DNA of 64,000 nt. Origin: Mycolicibacterium brisbanense. GTDB taxonomy: Bacteria; Actinomycetota; Actinomycetes; Mycobacteriales; Mycobacteriaceae. This document shows, in pieces, positions 44,294 through 54,184 of the stretch (the stretch's first letter is position 1; each line of letters starts with the position of its first letter). The stretch covers positions 124,001 through 188,000 of the forward strand of contig NZ_BCSX01000040.1 of assembly GCF_001570425.1 (NCBI RefSeq). The letters run 5' to 3'. The notes under the pieces were generated by a model that was given only the letters and a program-made list of their open reading frames with translations, was not told where the DNA came from and searched no databases. Both the position numbers and the translations under genes were made by a program.

Positions 44294-45614
44294 TCGGCTG
44301 CACTGTGACGCCGTGCTCGCTGCGCATCGCCGCGACCACTTGGTCGACACCGCTGCGATCATGAAAAGTGCTGTAGGTCAGCCAGATCGGTGGATATCCG
44401 GCTGAATCGGATGCCAGGCGGTGCAGGATCGTCCCGAGCAGTTCCCGGGTTGCCGGAACCGAGCTGTACTCGAGAACCAGGCAGGGCTGCGCGGGGACCT
44501 GCCGGAACGATGCGAGCCCCTCGACCAGGAAACCCTGGTCCAGATCGGATTTGGTGACCCGGATCGGCACGAGATGCACCGGGTTGCCGGGTCTGTCGCC
44601 GACGGGCTGGTTGGCTACGGCGGTACCGGAGCCGGCGGCGAAACCGTCGAGTCGTGAGCCCAGGTTCTTCAGCAACAGCGGCGTGACGCTCAGTCGTGGG
44701 CCGTCGGTGGCGGGGGAGGCCACCTGCTGCCGTTGTCGCTGCACCAGCGCATCGATCGTCGATCGGTCGACGGCGTCGAAAATGCTGTCGCACAAAGTAT
44801 CCGGTTGGTAGCGGCGCCGGTAGTCTGCCGGTGAGAGGTGGAACCAGTCGACGAAAGTCCGGGTGAAGTACTTGACGTCGGAGAACCCGCACCGGGTGGA
44901 GATCTCCAGCATGGTGGCATCTGTTGCCAGCAGCTGGTGCTCGGCGTCGGCCACCCGTAGATAGCCGAGCAGATCGCTGAAGCCGACCCCGGATGCTTCT
45001 TTGAAGTAGTGCGAAACATACGATTTGGAGTAATGCTGGTCGGCGGCCAGTAGACCCAGGACATCCCGCTGGGTGGCATGTTCCCGGAGGAATCGCAGCA
45101 TCGCACGGAACCGTTCGCGCTGTGCCGACGACAGCGCGGCGGTGCGGTTGTAGTAGTTCTCCAATGAGTATCCGGCGCAGAGCAACTCCATGAGTTCACG
45201 ACCCCGGCGTGCAATATCGGTCTTGCCGTCGACGAGGTCGAGGAGCAGCCCGCGCAGCAGCGCTTCCTGACCGCGATGACGGGCCAGATCGAAGGACTCG
45301 CACGCGAAGATGAGATGTTCGACGTCGGGGTCCACAGAGCGGTATGCGGACGGGTCGATGTGCACGACGGCGGTGACGGCTTTGTCGTCCGGGCCGGTCA
45401 GCTGGTGCGGGTCACCGCGGTTGAGCACCACGAAATCGCCCGCGCGGAGGTCGAACTCCTCGCAGCTGACCCTGACGTGCAGTTCGCCGGACAACACATA
45501 GACGATTTCCACAGCGTTGGGGTGCCGGTGCACGTTGGTGCGCCGGATCGACGTCACCTGCGTGCGCACCGGAGCCGATGCACCGAAATCGACGAGTGCT
45601 TCGAACATGTCCAC
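44280..45614 (-). CDS. AraC-family regulator with an extra C-terminal domain
   Basis: The 444-aa protein starts with a cupin-like sensor (about 20-100: HRHPNAVEIVYVLSGELHVRV, GDFVVLNRGDPHQL), then an AraC helix-turn-helix pair (about 165-265: YSKSYVSHYFKEASGVGFSDLLGYLRVADAEHQLLATDATMLEISTRCGFSDVKYFTRTFVDWF). A further ~175 residues of unrecognised sequence follow, containing NPVHLVPIRVTKSDLDQGF and CLVLEYSSVPATRELLGTI. Ordinary AraC proteins end soon after the HTH. It follows the amidohydrolase gene by 37 bp and probably regulates it. Confidence 0.8.
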   Translation of the reverse strand: MDMFEALVDFGASAPVRTQVTSIRRTNVHRHPNAVEIVYVLSGELHVRVSCEEFDLRAGDFVVLNRGDPHQLTGPDDKAVTAVVHIDPSAYRSVDPDVEHLIFACESFDLARHRGQEALLRGLLLDLVDGKTDIARRGRELMELLCAGYSLENYYNRTAALSSAQRERFRAMLRFLREHATQRDVLGLLAADQHYSKSYVSHYFKEASGVGFSDLLGYLRVADAEHQLLATDATMLEISTRCGFSDVKYFTRTFVDWFHLSPADYRRRYQPDTLCDSIFDAVDRSTIDALVQRQRQQVASPATDGPRLSVTPLLLKNLGSRLDGFAAGSGTAVANQPVGDRPGNPVHLVPIRVTKSDLDQGFLVEGLASFRQVPAQPCLVLEYSSVPATRELLGTILHRLASDSAGYPPIWLTYSTFHDRSGVDQVVAAMRSEHGVTVQPIMMP

Positions 45615-45651
45615 GCCAGACGCCTCCCACAGGTGCGCCCAGCGTAGACCG

Positions 45652-46977
45652 TCACCACACGAAGACGCCGTCCTGCACGGTCAGCCGCCCGTCGCAGAAG
45701 GTCAGGTACAGATTGGCGACGTCGTGCACGACCATCGGGTCGACGGTCGGATCTTTGCGCAGCACCAGAAGATCTGCCAGCTTTCCGGGTTCGACGGTGC
45801 CCAGCACGTGCGACAACCCGACCGCCTCGGCGCCCGTCATGGTGGCCGCCGAGATCGCTTCGGATGGCGTCATGCCGTACTGCACCATGGCCGCGAGTTC
45901 CAGCGCGCTGTACTCGCCATAGGTGGTCAGCGGCTCGTACACGGTGTCCGAACCGAGTGCGATCTTCACACCCATCGCCTTGGCGGTCTGGAAACTGCGC
46001 ACCGCCTGATCGCTGTAGCGGTCGGCGAACGTGTGGTCGTGGGGTTGCAGAGCATCGCGGTACAGGAACGCGTCGGGCCGGGCCTGGCTGCGTCCACCCG
46101 GCTCCATCGGCATGAAATCCCTGTGCCAGTTGACGATCAGTTGCAGTGTCGGGACCAGGATGGTACCGCGTTCGGCCATCTTCGCGGCCAGTGGCTCATC
46201 GATGTCCTCACCGTGTTCGATTGTGTCGCAACCGGCTTCGACGGCCAGCTCGATCGCGGCACGGTTCTCGGCGTGACACATCACGATGGTGCCGCGCTGA
46301 CGGTGCGCCTCCTCCACACAGGCACGGATTTCGTCGAACGAGTAGTGCACGTCGTCGTTGCGGTCATGGGGCCAGTTGTCGCCACCGCTGGCGAAGATCT
46401 TCACCGCATCGGCGCCCTCGCGTAGCACGAACCGCACCGCCTTGACGATCTCGTCGGGGCCGTCGGCCAGGATGCCGAAAACGCCGTGGCCCTGCACGAA
46501 ATCGGCGGGGAACTGGTGCAGGTCGGCGTGCCCTCCGGTTCGGGTGAGCCCGGGCCCGCAGGCCACCACCTTGGGCCCGGGGATGCCACCTTCGCGGAAC
46601 AGCCGCTTGAGGTAGAGCCCGTTCCACGACACATCGCGTACGGTGGTGAACCCGCGTTTGAGGATCTTCTGCGCTTCGTACACCGAGCGCACGGCACGCA
46701 TCAGTTTCGGTTCGGCGATGACGCCCATCTCCTGGTCGGTGATGTCGGCCCGGCCACCGGCGAGGTGTACGTGTGCGTCGATCAGGCCGGGCATCACGTA
46801 GTGCGAATCGAGTGGCACCTCCTGGACATCGGACGCGCGCCGGTATCGAGCCATCGGTGTCACTGACTCGATGCGGCCATCGGTCACCAACACGGCGTGA
46901 TCGTCCAGCGGAGCTCCGCCACGGCCGTCGATCACAGAGACCGACAGCAACGCAAACTTGTTGCCGATATTGCGCAT
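45652..46977 (-). CDS. Amidohydrolase (imidazolonepropionase/prolidase-like)
   Basis: The 441-aa protein has the metal-dependent amidohydrolase fold. Visible motifs are HxH in PGLIDAHVHL, a Lys for carboxylation in AVKIFASGG, metal His in MCHAEN and IEHGEDI, and the Asp in ALGSDTV. The sequence is of the Xaa-Pro dipeptidase/imidazolonepropionase-like branch, which hydrolyses cyclic amides or dipeptides. It starts 3 bp before the stop of the substrate-binding protein gene upstream, so the two are coupled. The substrate is unknown. Confidence 0.83.
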   Translation of the reverse strand: MRNIGNKFALLSVSVIDGRGGAPLDDHAVLVTDGRIESVTPMARYRRASDVQEVPLDSHYVMPGLIDAHVHLAGGRADITDQEMGVIAEPKLMRAVRSVYEAQKILKRGFTTVRDVSWNGLYLKRLFREGGIPGPKVVACGPGLTRTGGHADLHQFPADFVQGHGVFGILADGPDEIVKAVRFVLREGADAVKIFASGGDNWPHDRNDDVHYSFDEIRACVEEAHRQRGTIVMCHAENRAAIELAVEAGCDTIEHGEDIDEPLAAKMAERGTILVPTLQLIVNWHRDFMPMEPGGRSQARPDAFLYRDALQPHDHTFADRYSDQAVRSFQTAKAMGVKIALGSDTVYEPLTTYGEYSALELAAMVQYGMTPSEAISAATMTGAEAVGLSHVLGTVEPGKLADLLVLRKDPTVDPMVVHDVANLYLTFCDGRLTVQDGVFVW

Positions 46978-46980
46978 TGG

Positions 46981-48159
46981 TCAGCTTCCGGTCACGGCAG
47001 CGTAGGCGGAGGTGTACTCCTTGGACTGCTCGTCGCTCAGCGCCGGCCACTGCTTGACCCGGGCCATCACATCGGCGGGCGGATTGATCAGTGGATTGGC
47101 CGCTGCGGTCGGATCGACCTTGTTCAGCGCGTCGGTCATATCGGTCAGCACCGGGATATAGCGGGTGAACGCCACCAGTTTGGCGTAGTTGGCCCGGTCG
47201 TAGACGTAGTCGATCCACGCCTCGGCCGCCTTGTGATTCTGTGTCGTATAGGGGATGACCATGCTCTGCAATGTCATGGTGCCGCCGGCGTCGGGAATCA
47301 CGAACTTCAGGTCGGGGTTGTCAGCCTGCAGCTGCACGACATCGCCCGAATATGCCTGGGCTACAGCGAGATTCCCGGCAGCAAGATCGTTGGAGTAGTC
47401 ATTGCCCGTGAATCGTCGAACCTGTCCCTTGTCCTTCTGTTCGCGCACCACATCGATCGCCTTCGTGACCGTCGCGGAAGTCGGTTGGGCCGGGGAATTG
47501 CCTTGGGACAACATGATCATCCCGAGACCGTCCTGGGCATCGGCGAGCATGCTCACCTTGCCCGCGAACTTCGGGTCCCACAGGTCGTCGATCGTGTGAA
47601 TGTCGCGGCCCGTGACCTTGCGGTTGTAGGCCAGGCCCACCAATCCGGACATGTACGGCGCCGTGTACTTGCGCCCTGGGTCAATGGCAGCGTTCAGCAG
47701 TGTGGGTTGCAGGTTGACTTTGTTCGGCCAGCGTTCCGGGCGGATCTCGTTGAGCCATCCCAGCCGCATCAGGCGCGCGTCGATGGTTTCGGACGGGATC
47801 ACGAGGTCGCAACCGATGTCCTGTCTGCGTGACAGCGGCTCTTTGTTCTTGGCGAACCACTCCTCGTCATCGTTGTAGTTCTCTTTGTAATCCACCGTCA
47901 GTCCGGTGGCCTGCTGGAATGCGGCCACGAAGCCGTCGGCGATGTACAGCGGCCAGTTCGACACCCTCAGCGTCCCGGAGGCGGGGGTGCCGTCGTCGGG
48001 TGCCGCGGACGTGGCGCCGGGCTGTGGCGCCGAGCCCGAACCGCACGCGCTCAACGCCGTGGAACCGAACGCGAGGGCGGCCGCTGCGGCGCTACCGCCG
48101 AGCAGAAATCGCCTGCGGGACGTCTGGAAGCGCTCGCGCGGGTCTGCGGCGGCTGTCAT
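46981..48159 (-). CDS. Tat-exported lipoprotein, PotD-like polyamine-type binding protein
   Basis: The 392-aa protein begins with a Tat signal (SRRRFLLGGSAAAAALAFGS) that runs into a lipobox (ALSACGS), so the mature protein is lipid-anchored at Cys. The rest resembles spermidine/putrescine-binding proteins: LRVSNWPLYIADGFVAAFQQATGLTVDYKE, CDLVIPSETIDARL, NRKVTGRDIHTIDDLWDPKFAGKVSM and YNDD-type ligand loop. No permease or ATPase gene lies in this window, so it is an orphan binding protein or works with a distant ABC system. It heads the operon with the amidohydrolase and AraC genes. Confidence 0.83.
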   Translation of the reverse strand: MTAAADPRERFQTSRRRFLLGGSAAAAALAFGSTALSACGSGSAPQPGATSAAPDDGTPASGTLRVSNWPLYIADGFVAAFQQATGLTVDYKENYNDDEEWFAKNKEPLSRRQDIGCDLVIPSETIDARLMRLGWLNEIRPERWPNKVNLQPTLLNAAIDPGRKYTAPYMSGLVGLAYNRKVTGRDIHTIDDLWDPKFAGKVSMLADAQDGLGMIMLSQGNSPAQPTSATVTKAIDVVREQKDKGQVRRFTGNDYSNDLAAGNLAVAQAYSGDVVQLQADNPDLKFVIPDAGGTMTLQSMVIPYTTQNHKAAEAWIDYVYDRANYAKLVAFTRYIPVLTDMTDALNKVDPTAAANPLINPPADVMARVKQWPALSDEQSKEYTSAYAAVTGS

Positions 48160-48312
48160 GCGGTGGACCCTTTCGACTGTCGGCAGTGGCTAGTCCAAGA
48201 CTGGACTGCGGCACGCTGCCGCGACATGTCGAAAGGGCTGTACCGGCATGACGATCACGCTGGGCCTGCCCGAAGGTATGCCCGACGACGGAGAGCTACA
48301 GAACAGGAACTG

Positions 48313-48576
48313 TCAGTAACGCAGGCGGTCGCCGACCACCCGCACCATTCCGGGGTGCTGCGTGGTGTAGAGCGGATGCAGGATCATCGGGTGCCGGCAG
48401 TGTGCACAAGACGATTGCGGTTGATTCACCGATGCAAACGTCAGGTGATGGCACTCACTGCATCGGACGACGTAGCAAGTGCCGACCCAGTTGGCCAGTC
48501 CCACATAGATGGCGACTGTCGTCCCGGCCGCCAGCACCATGATCAGTGCAATGGTGAGCACTTCGTAGATCTCCAT
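48313..48576 (-). CDS. Membrane-anchored zinc-ribbon protein (87 aa)
   Basis: One TM helix (about residues 6-27) is followed by CSECHHLTFASVNQPQSSCAHCRHP, a CxxC ... CxxC zinc ribbon facing the cytosol or the outside depending on topology. The start has GGAGGT about 8 bp upstream. It lies 153 bp from the binding-protein gene. The family is not recognised beyond the zinc ribbon. Confidence 0.7.
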   Translation of the reverse strand: MEIYEVLTIALIMVLAAGTTVAIYVGLANWVGTCYVVRCSECHHLTFASVNQPQSSCAHCRHPMILHPLYTTQHPGMVRVVGDRLRY

Positions 48577-48631
48577 GACGGGTACCTCCGATCACGATCC
48601 CGTGGGATACCTCAAAGGTAGCTCGCGTTGC

Positions 48632-48892
48632 TTACGCATTCCTGGCTCTTTTGAAGACCTTGTCCAGTTCTTTACCGCGCAATCCGGCGTGCTCGGCCTT
48701 GCGGACCTTGTGCAGCACGAGCGGGCAGCGCTTGCAGCGCGGGTTGCTCCGGCAGCACTTCTTCTTGGGCTTCAGACCCGCGATCTTGGCGGACTTCAGT
48801 TTGATCGCTCCTCGCGTGCGCAGAACGTGACGGGGCTCTCTCGTTTTCGTGATCGACCGGCCGAACTGCGAGAATCTGGGGTGTGGATTCAC
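48632..48892 (-). CDS. Small basic Cys-rich protein overlapping the typA start
   Basis: The frame from GTG 48892 encodes 86 aa, but the conserved-looking core is KLKSAKIAGLKPKKKCCRSNPRCKRCPLVLHKVRKAEHAG with a CC-x5-C-x2-C cluster and many Lys/Arg. A full-length start would overlap the divergent typA start by 10 bp. Since GAGGAGCG lies inside, initiation may be at an internal non-ATG codon near LKSAKIAG. The Cys cluster could bind zinc or an Fe-S centre. No family is recognised. Confidence 0.6.
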   Translation of the reverse strand: MNPHPRFSQFGRSITKTREPRHVLRTRGAIKLKSAKIAGLKPKKKCCRSNPRCKRCPLVLHKVRKAEHAGLRGKELDKVFKRARNA

Positions 48893-50796
48893 GGCCCAGT
48901 TTCAGAAACGTCGCCATCGTCGCTCACGTCGACCACGGCAAGACGACCCTAGTCGACGCGATGCTGCGGCAGTCGGGTGCCTTGACGCACCGCGGCGACG
49001 ACGCCGTTGAACGCCTGATGGACTCCGGTGACCTGGAGAAAGAAAAAGGCATCACCATCCTGGCCAAGAACACCGCGGTGCACCGGCACCACCCGGACGG
49101 CACCATGACGGTGATCAACGTCATCGACACCCCGGGCCACGCCGACTTCGGCGGTGAGGTCGAGCGCGGCCTGTCCATGGTGGACGGCGTGGTGCTGCTG
49201 GTCGACGCCTCGGAAGGGCCGCTGCCGCAGACCCGCTTCGTGCTGCGCAAGGCGCTCGCCGCGCACCTGCCCGTGATCCTGGTGGTCAACAAGACCGACC
49301 GTCCGGACGCGCGGATCTCCGCCGTCGTCGAGGAAAGCCACGACCTGCTGCTCGACGTCGCCTCCGATCTCGACGAGGAAGCCCAGGCGTCAGCCGAGAA
49401 GGCCCTGGATCTGCCCACCCTGTACGCGTCGGGCCGGGCCGGCATCGCGTCGACGACGCAGCCTGCCGACGGCCAGAACCCCGACGGGGAGAATCTCGAT
49501 CCGCTGTTCGACGTGCTGATGGAGCACATCCCGCCGCCGTCGGGTGATCCGGAGGCACCGCTGCAGGCGCTGGTCACCAACCTTGACGCGTCGGCGTTCC
49601 TGGGCCGCCTCGCCCTGATCCGCATCTACAACGGCCGCCTCAAGAAGGGCCAGCAGGTGGCCTGGATGCGTGAGGTCGACGGATCGCCGGTGATCACCAG
49701 CGCCAAGATCACCGAGCTGCTGGCCACCGAGGGGGTCGACCGCAACCCGACCGAGGAGGCCGTGGCGGGCGACATCGTCGCGGTCGCCGGCATCCCGGAG
49801 ATCATGATCGGCGATACCCTCGCCGACCCCGATCACGCGCATGCCCTGCCCCGTATCACCGTCGACGAGCCGGCCATCTCGGTGACCATCGGCACCAATA
49901 CGTCGCCGCTGGCGGGCAGGGTGTCGGGGCACAAGTTGACCGCCCGGATGGTGAAGAACCGGCTCGACCAGGAGCTGGTCGGCAACGTGTCGATCCGCGT
50001 CGTCGACATCGGCCGGCCCGACGCCTGGGAGGTGCAGGGCCGCGGTGAGCTGGCGCTGGCCATCCTCGTCGAGCAGATGCGCCGCGAGGGGTTCGAGCTG
50101 ACCGTCGGCAAGCCCCAGGTGGTGACCAAGAACGTCGACGGCAAGCTGCACGAGCCGTTCGAGGCGTTGACCATCGACTGTCCGGAAGAGTTCGTCGGCG
50201 CCATCACCCAGCTGATGGCCGCCCGCAAGGGCCGCATGGAGGAGATGACCAACCACGCCGCGGGCTGGGTCCGGATGGACTTCATCGTCCCCAGCCGTGG
50301 CCTGATCGGGTTCCGCACCGACTTCCTCACCGAGACCCGCGGCACCGGCATCGCCAACGCGGTGTTCGAGGGCTACCGGCCGTGGGCCGGCGAGATCCGG
50401 GCCCGGCACACCGGTTCGCTGGTGAGCGACCGCAGCGGTTCGATCACCCCGTTCGCGATGATCCAGCTGGCCGACCGCGGGCAGTTCTTCGTCGAACCGG
50501 GTGAGGACACCTACGAGGGCCAGGTGGTGGGGATCAATCCGCGTGCCGAGGACCTCGACATCAACATCACCCGTGAGAAGAAGCTGACCAACATGCGGTC
50601 GTCCACCGCCGACGTGATGGAGACCCTGGCCCGGCCGCTGGTGCTGGACCTGGAGCAGGCGATGGAGTTCTGCGCGGCCGACGAGTGTGTCGAGGTGACA
50701 CCCGAGATCGTCCGGGTGCGCAAGGTCGAACTCACGGCGAGCCTGCGGGCCCGGGCCAAGGCGCGGGCCAAGCAGGAACAGGGTGCCAAGGCGTAA
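48883..50796 (+). CDS. typA: Ribosome-associated GTPase TypA/BipA
   Basis: The 637-aa translational GTPase has G1 [11 protein letters not shown]2/G3 [17 protein letters not shown]4 [11 protein letters not shown] and later EF-G-like domains, including [22 protein letters not shown], and the BipA C-terminal domain ([34 protein letters not shown]). It binds ribosomes and supports growth under stress and cold. It starts at GTG 48883 (MDSRPSFRN). The gene overlaps a small divergent gene at the 5' end and is followed by a nested inverted repeat. lpqW comes next, as at Rv1165-Rv1166. Confidence 0.95.
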   Translation: MDSRPSFRNVAIVAHVDHGKTTLVDAMLRQSGALTHRGDDAVERLMDSGDLEKEKGITILAKNTAVHRHHPDGTMTVINVIDTPGHADFGGEVERGLSMVDGVVLLVDASEGPLPQTRFVLRKALAAHLPVILVVNKTDRPDARISAVVEESHDLLLDVASDLDEEAQASAEKALDLPTLYASGRAGIASTTQPADGQNPDGENLDPLFDVLMEHIPPPSGDPEAPLQALVTNLDASAFLGRLALIRIYNGRLKKGQQVAWMREVDGSPVITSAKITELLATEGVDRNPTEEAVAGDIVAVAGIPEIMIGDTLADPDHAHALPRITVDEPAISVTIGTNTSPLAGRVSGHKLTARMVKNRLDQELVGNVSIRVVDIGRPDAWEVQGRGELALAILVEQMRREGFELTVGKPQVVTKNVDGKLHEPFEALTIDCPEEFVGAITQLMAARKGRMEEMTNHAAGWVRMDFIVPSRGLIGFRTDFLTETRGTGIANAVFEGYRPWAGEIRARHTGSLVSDRSGSITPFAMIQLADRGQFFVEPGEDTYEGQVVGINPRAEDLDINITREKKLTNMRSSTADVMETLARPLVLDLEQAMEFCAADECVEVTPEIVRVRKVELTASLRARAKARAKQEQGAKA

Positions 50797-50803
50797 CAGT
50801 TCG

Positions 50804-50866
50804 CGCCGAGTGGCCAGTTCTGCACCCGTTTTTCGGGTGTGACGTGTAGCAGGTGGCCACTCGGCG
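50804..50866 (+). terminator. Nested inverted repeat between typA and lpqW
   Basis: CGCCGAGTGGCCA (50804-50816) and TGGCCACTCGGCG (50854-50866) form a perfect 13-bp stem. Inside it GCACCCG (50822-50828) pairs with CGGGTGT (50834-50840) around TTTTT. The structure is a likely terminator for typA, or possibly a dispersed repeat. Confidence 0.6.
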
Positions 50867-50985
50867 GACGACCGCGACTTGTCTGCCTTTATTGGTCTTG
50901 GGGGAGGGATGTGCGCAAGCTTCGGCGAGCGTCTCGTGCGGTGCGCGACACCGGAACGGCGGTAGCGGTCGATACCCTGAGTGGC

Positions 50986-52857
50986 GTGCCGTCACCCTCC
51001 CGCCGTGCCCGAATGACCGTCGGCGTGCTTGTTTCGGTACCGTCTCTGCTGCTCAGCGCCTGTACGGTCAGTCCGCCGCCCGCGCCGCAGAGCACTGAAA
51101 CCACGCAGGTAACGCCACCGCCGCCGGCCAAGGCGATGCAGGTGATCATGGCGATCGACTCGATCGGCCCCGGTTTCAACCCGCATCTGCTGTCTGATCA
51201 GTCGCCTGTCAACGCCGCGATCGCCGCGCTGGTGTTGCCCAGCTCATTTCGGCCTGTACCCGACCCCAAGTCACCGACCGGTTCGCGATGGGAACTTGAC
51301 ACGACACTGCTGGAATCGGCAGACGTGACGAGCCAGAGTCCCTTCACGGTCACCTACAAGATCAAGCCCGAGGCGCAGTGGACCGACAACGCGCCGATCG
51401 CCGCAGACGACTACTGGTATCTGTGGCGGCAGATGGTCGGGCAGCCCGGTGTCGTCGACCCGGCCGGTTACGACCTGATCACCGGCGTTCAGTCGGTCGA
51501 CGGCGGCAAGCAGGTCGTGGTGACCTTCTCGCAGCCGTATCCGGCGTGGCGTGAGTTGTTCAACGACATCCTGCCCGCCCACATCGTCAAGGATGTGCCC
51601 GGCGGGTTCGGCGCAGGGCTGGCCCGGGCGATGCCGGTCACCGGTGGACAGTTCCGGGTCGAGAGCATCGACCCGCAGCGCGACGAGATCCTGCTGGCGC
51701 GCAACGACCGATTCTGGAGCGTGCCTGCCAAGCCCGACCTGGTGCTGTTCCGTCGTGGTGGCGCCCCTGCGGCGCTGGCCGACTCGATTCGCAACGGCGA
51801 TACCCAGGTGGCCCAAGTGCACGGTGGCGCAGCCACTTTCGCGCAGCTCAGTGCCATCCCGGATGTGCGCACCGCGCGAATCGTCACGCCCCGCGTGCTG
51901 CAACTCTCGCTGCGTGCGCAGCAGCCGAAGCTCGCCGACACCCAGGTGCGCAAGGCCATCCTCAGTCTGATCGACGTCGACCTGCTGGCCTCCGTCGGCG
52001 CGGGTGACGACAACACCGTGACACTCGCGCAGGCCCAGGTCCGATCGCCGTCGGACCCTGGCTACGTGCCGACGGCGCCACCGGCCATGGGCCGTGACGC
52101 TGCGCTGGAGCTGCTGCGGGGTGCGGGCTATCAGATCGAGCCCGCCGCACCGGCGACGCCGGGAAATCTGGTGCCGGACAACGGTCGTCAGCGCATCACC
52201 AAGGACGGCGTGCCGTTGTCCCTGGTGCTCGGTGTGGCCTCGAACGATCCGACGTCGGTGGCAGTGGCCAATACCGCGGCCGACCAGTTGCGCAATGTCG
52301 GTATCGAGGCCTCGGTGCTGGCCCTGGATCCGGTGGCCCTTTACGGTGACGCGTCGACCAACAATCGCGTCGACGCCATCGTCGGTTGGCATCAGGCCGG
52401 GGGAGATCTGGCGACGTCGCTCGCCTCGCGGTACGGGTGCCGCGCGCTGGAAGCCACCTCGGTCTCGACGGCGGTGCCCGGACCTCCGGCGCCGTCGTCG
52501 TCGCCGTCATCGAAGACGACGACCCCTCCGCCACCGGTCACCGCGACCACCGCAACGCCTCCGCCGACGCTTCCGGCACCGGGCTCCGGTGATCTGGTGC
52601 AGGCCCCCAGCAACATCACCGGTATCTGTGATAGGAGCATCCAGCCGAAAATCGATGCGGCACTTGACGGTAGCGAGAACATCGCCGATGTGATCCAGGC
52701 TGTCGAACCCCGGTTGTGGAACATGTCGACGGTATTGCCGATTCTGCAGGACACCACGATCGTGGCGGCGGGTCCGAGTGTGCAGAACGTCAGTTTGTCC
52801 GGCGCGGTACCCGTCGGCATCGTCGGCGATGCCGGCAGCTGGTTGAAAACGAAATAG
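50986..52857 (+). CDS. lpqW: Lipoprotein LpqW (regulator of PIM/LAM synthesis)
   Basis: The 623-aa protein has an N-terminal signal and lipobox [17 protein letters not shown] and the solute-binding-protein fold of SBP family 5 ([58 protein letters not shown]). A Pro/Thr/Ser-rich insert lies near the C-terminus (about 490-540). It ends [29 protein letters not shown] as I remember for M. tuberculosis LpqW. LpqW redirects PIM flux toward LAM and is functionally linked to pimE. GTG 50986 is chosen as it opens the conserved VPSPSRR; GTG 50911 is an alternative. Confidence 0.92.
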   Translation: MPSPSRRARMTVGVLVSVPSLLLSACTVSPPPAPQSTETTQVTPPPPAKAMQVIMAIDSIGPGFNPHLLSDQSPVNAAIAALVLPSSFRPVPDPKSPTGSRWELDTTLLESADVTSQSPFTVTYKIKPEAQWTDNAPIAADDYWYLWRQMVGQPGVVDPAGYDLITGVQSVDGGKQVVVTFSQPYPAWRELFNDILPAHIVKDVPGGFGAGLARAMPVTGGQFRVESIDPQRDEILLARNDRFWSVPAKPDLVLFRRGGAPAALADSIRNGDTQVAQVHGGAATFAQLSAIPDVRTARIVTPRVLQLSLRAQQPKLADTQVRKAILSLIDVDLLASVGAGDDNTVTLAQAQVRSPSDPGYVPTAPPAMGRDAALELLRGAGYQIEPAAPATPGNLVPDNGRQRITKDGVPLSLVLGVASNDPTSVAVANTAADQLRNVGIEASVLALDPVALYGDASTNNRVDAIVGWHQAGGDLATSLASRYGCRALEATSVSTAVPGPPAPSSSPSSKTTTPPPPVTATTATPPPTLPAPGSGDLVQAPSNITGICDRSIQPKIDAALDGSENIADVIQAVEPRLWNMSTVLPILQDTTIVAAGPSVQNVSLSGAVPVGIVGDAGSWLKTK

Positions 52858-52876
52858 CGGCAGCTGCCGAAACCGA

Positions 52877-52912
52877 GGGTGGGCCTTCTCGTCATGACGA
52901 GAAGGCCCACCC
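52877..52912. terminator. Perfect 36-bp palindrome, bidirectional terminator
   Basis: Positions 52877-52894 and 52895-52912 are exact reverse complements (18-bp arms, beginning GGGTGGGCCTTCTCG), centred on TCA/TGA. It lies between lpqW (+) and the secreted-protein gene (-), 19 and 12 bp from their stops. Such a long perfect palindrome is a strong terminator for both strands. Confidence 0.88.
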
Positions 52913-52924
52913 GATAGGTGACGG

Positions 52925-54184
52925 TCAGGCTGCGTCGTGCGAGCCTGAACCGCCCGACGAGTTGCCGCCCTCGCCGGCACCCGTCGAATTGCTTTGGCCA
53001 CCGCTCTTGGATGCGGTCTTCTTGCCGCTCAAGCCTTCACCGGCCTTCTTGAGCCCGTCGGTGATGCTCTTGACGGCACCCTTGACCCCATCCTGGGTCT
53101 GCTTGAGCCGGTTGGCGCGGGTCGGCTTGGCGGTGCTGGCCGCCTTGTCGCCGGACGTGGTCTTGGCCCCATCGCCGGCCGGAGTTGCGGTCGGCGAATC
53201 GGTCGCTGCAGACCCTGCGGCTGCAGATCCCGGTGGGGTGGATTCCGTTGGCGCCGTGGTGGTCTGCTCTGCCGGGGCCGGTGCTACGTCGAGCGTGACG
53301 ACCTTGGTGGGAGCCTTGGGTGCTGCGCTCAGTTGAGCCACCGCGGCGGTCAATGCCGCAGGCGGCTTGATGTCGTTGGCGATGGCATCGCGGGCCTGCC
53401 GCAGTGCGGAGAGCAAGCCGAGGCTCGGTCCGAGCAACCCGCCCCCGCCCGCGGCTTCGGCTCCGTTCAGGAACGCATCGGCGATCTGGCCGGGCCCGGC
53501 GAGCACCGCGTTGACGAAGCCCAGCGGATCGCCGGCCTTGATCGCGTCGACCATGTTCTGGCCGACGTTGCCGCTCACCAGCACCGCGGGAAAGACGGTG
53601 TTGAGTGCGCCAAGCACCGGAATGAGTACGGCCGTTGGATCATTGATGACGTTGAGCAGATTCTGCACAGGCTGCTTGATGGCGTTGGTGATCGGCTCCA
53701 ACAGGGGTAGGCCCGCGTATAACACCGGGCTGAGCAAGGCGCTCCATGCGGTACTCACCGCGCCGTTGATGTCCCCGGCGAGGAGCTGGGTGACCGCCTG
53801 TTGGAGCTGGGCTGGGATACCGTACGGATTCGACGGGTCCAGCTGCTGGCCGAGCGCCTCGCCCGCGCTCTGCAGCCCGGCGAATATGCCTTGGCCGCTG
53901 GTGATCTGGTTGGCAACGACCTGCTGCAGGATCGGGAACGGGTCGGCGATCTCCGTGCTGATGAGCGTCCCGACGTTGTTGACGGTGTTGGTGATTAGCT
54001 GGACGTACGCCTCGAACGGATCGACGGCTGCGGAGAGGCTCACCGATGCCGTCGAGACCGCCGGCACGTGGACATCTGGCAGCGGCGGTGCGACGGGACT
54101 GACCGCGATGGCGCCAGCGCCGACCAATGCCACGCCCGCCGCCAGATAGGACCGTGCGGAATTTGACCGTGCAGCGATTTGCAT
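52925..54184 (-). CDS. Secreted protein of unknown function (paralogue A)
   Basis: The 419-aa protein has a signal peptide (ARSYLAAGVALVGAGAIAVSP) and a hydrophobic, Ala/Leu-rich body (about 40-285; ITNTVNNVGTLISTEIADPFPILQQVV, AWSALLSPVLYAGLPLLEPI). A Thr/Pro/Ala-rich linker and a C-terminal motif RANRLKQTQDGVKGAVKSITDGLKK follow, then a Ser/Gly tail. It resembles the protein at 57469-58767 in signal, layout and C-terminal motif. Such proteins are sometimes labelled PE-PGRS, but no PE motif is present. Function unknown. Its promoter carries a GTNAC pair. Confidence 0.8.
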   Translation of the reverse strand: MQIAARSNSARSYLAAGVALVGAGAIAVSPVAPPLPDVHVPAVSTASVSLSAAVDPFEAYVQLITNTVNNVGTLISTEIADPFPILQQVVANQITSGQGIFAGLQSAGEALGQQLDPSNPYGIPAQLQQAVTQLLAGDINGAVSTAWSALLSPVLYAGLPLLEPITNAIKQPVQNLLNVINDPTAVLIPVLGALNTVFPAVLVSGNVGQNMVDAIKAGDPLGFVNAVLAGPGQIADAFLNGAEAAGGGGLLGPSLGLLSALRQARDAIANDIKPPAALTAAVAQLSAAPKAPTKVVTLDVAPAPAEQTTTAPTESTPPGSAAAGSAATDSPTATPAGDGAKTTSGDKAASTAKPTRANRLKQTQDGVKGAVKSITDGLKKAGEGLSGKKTASKSGGQSNSTGAGEGGNSSGGSGSHDAA

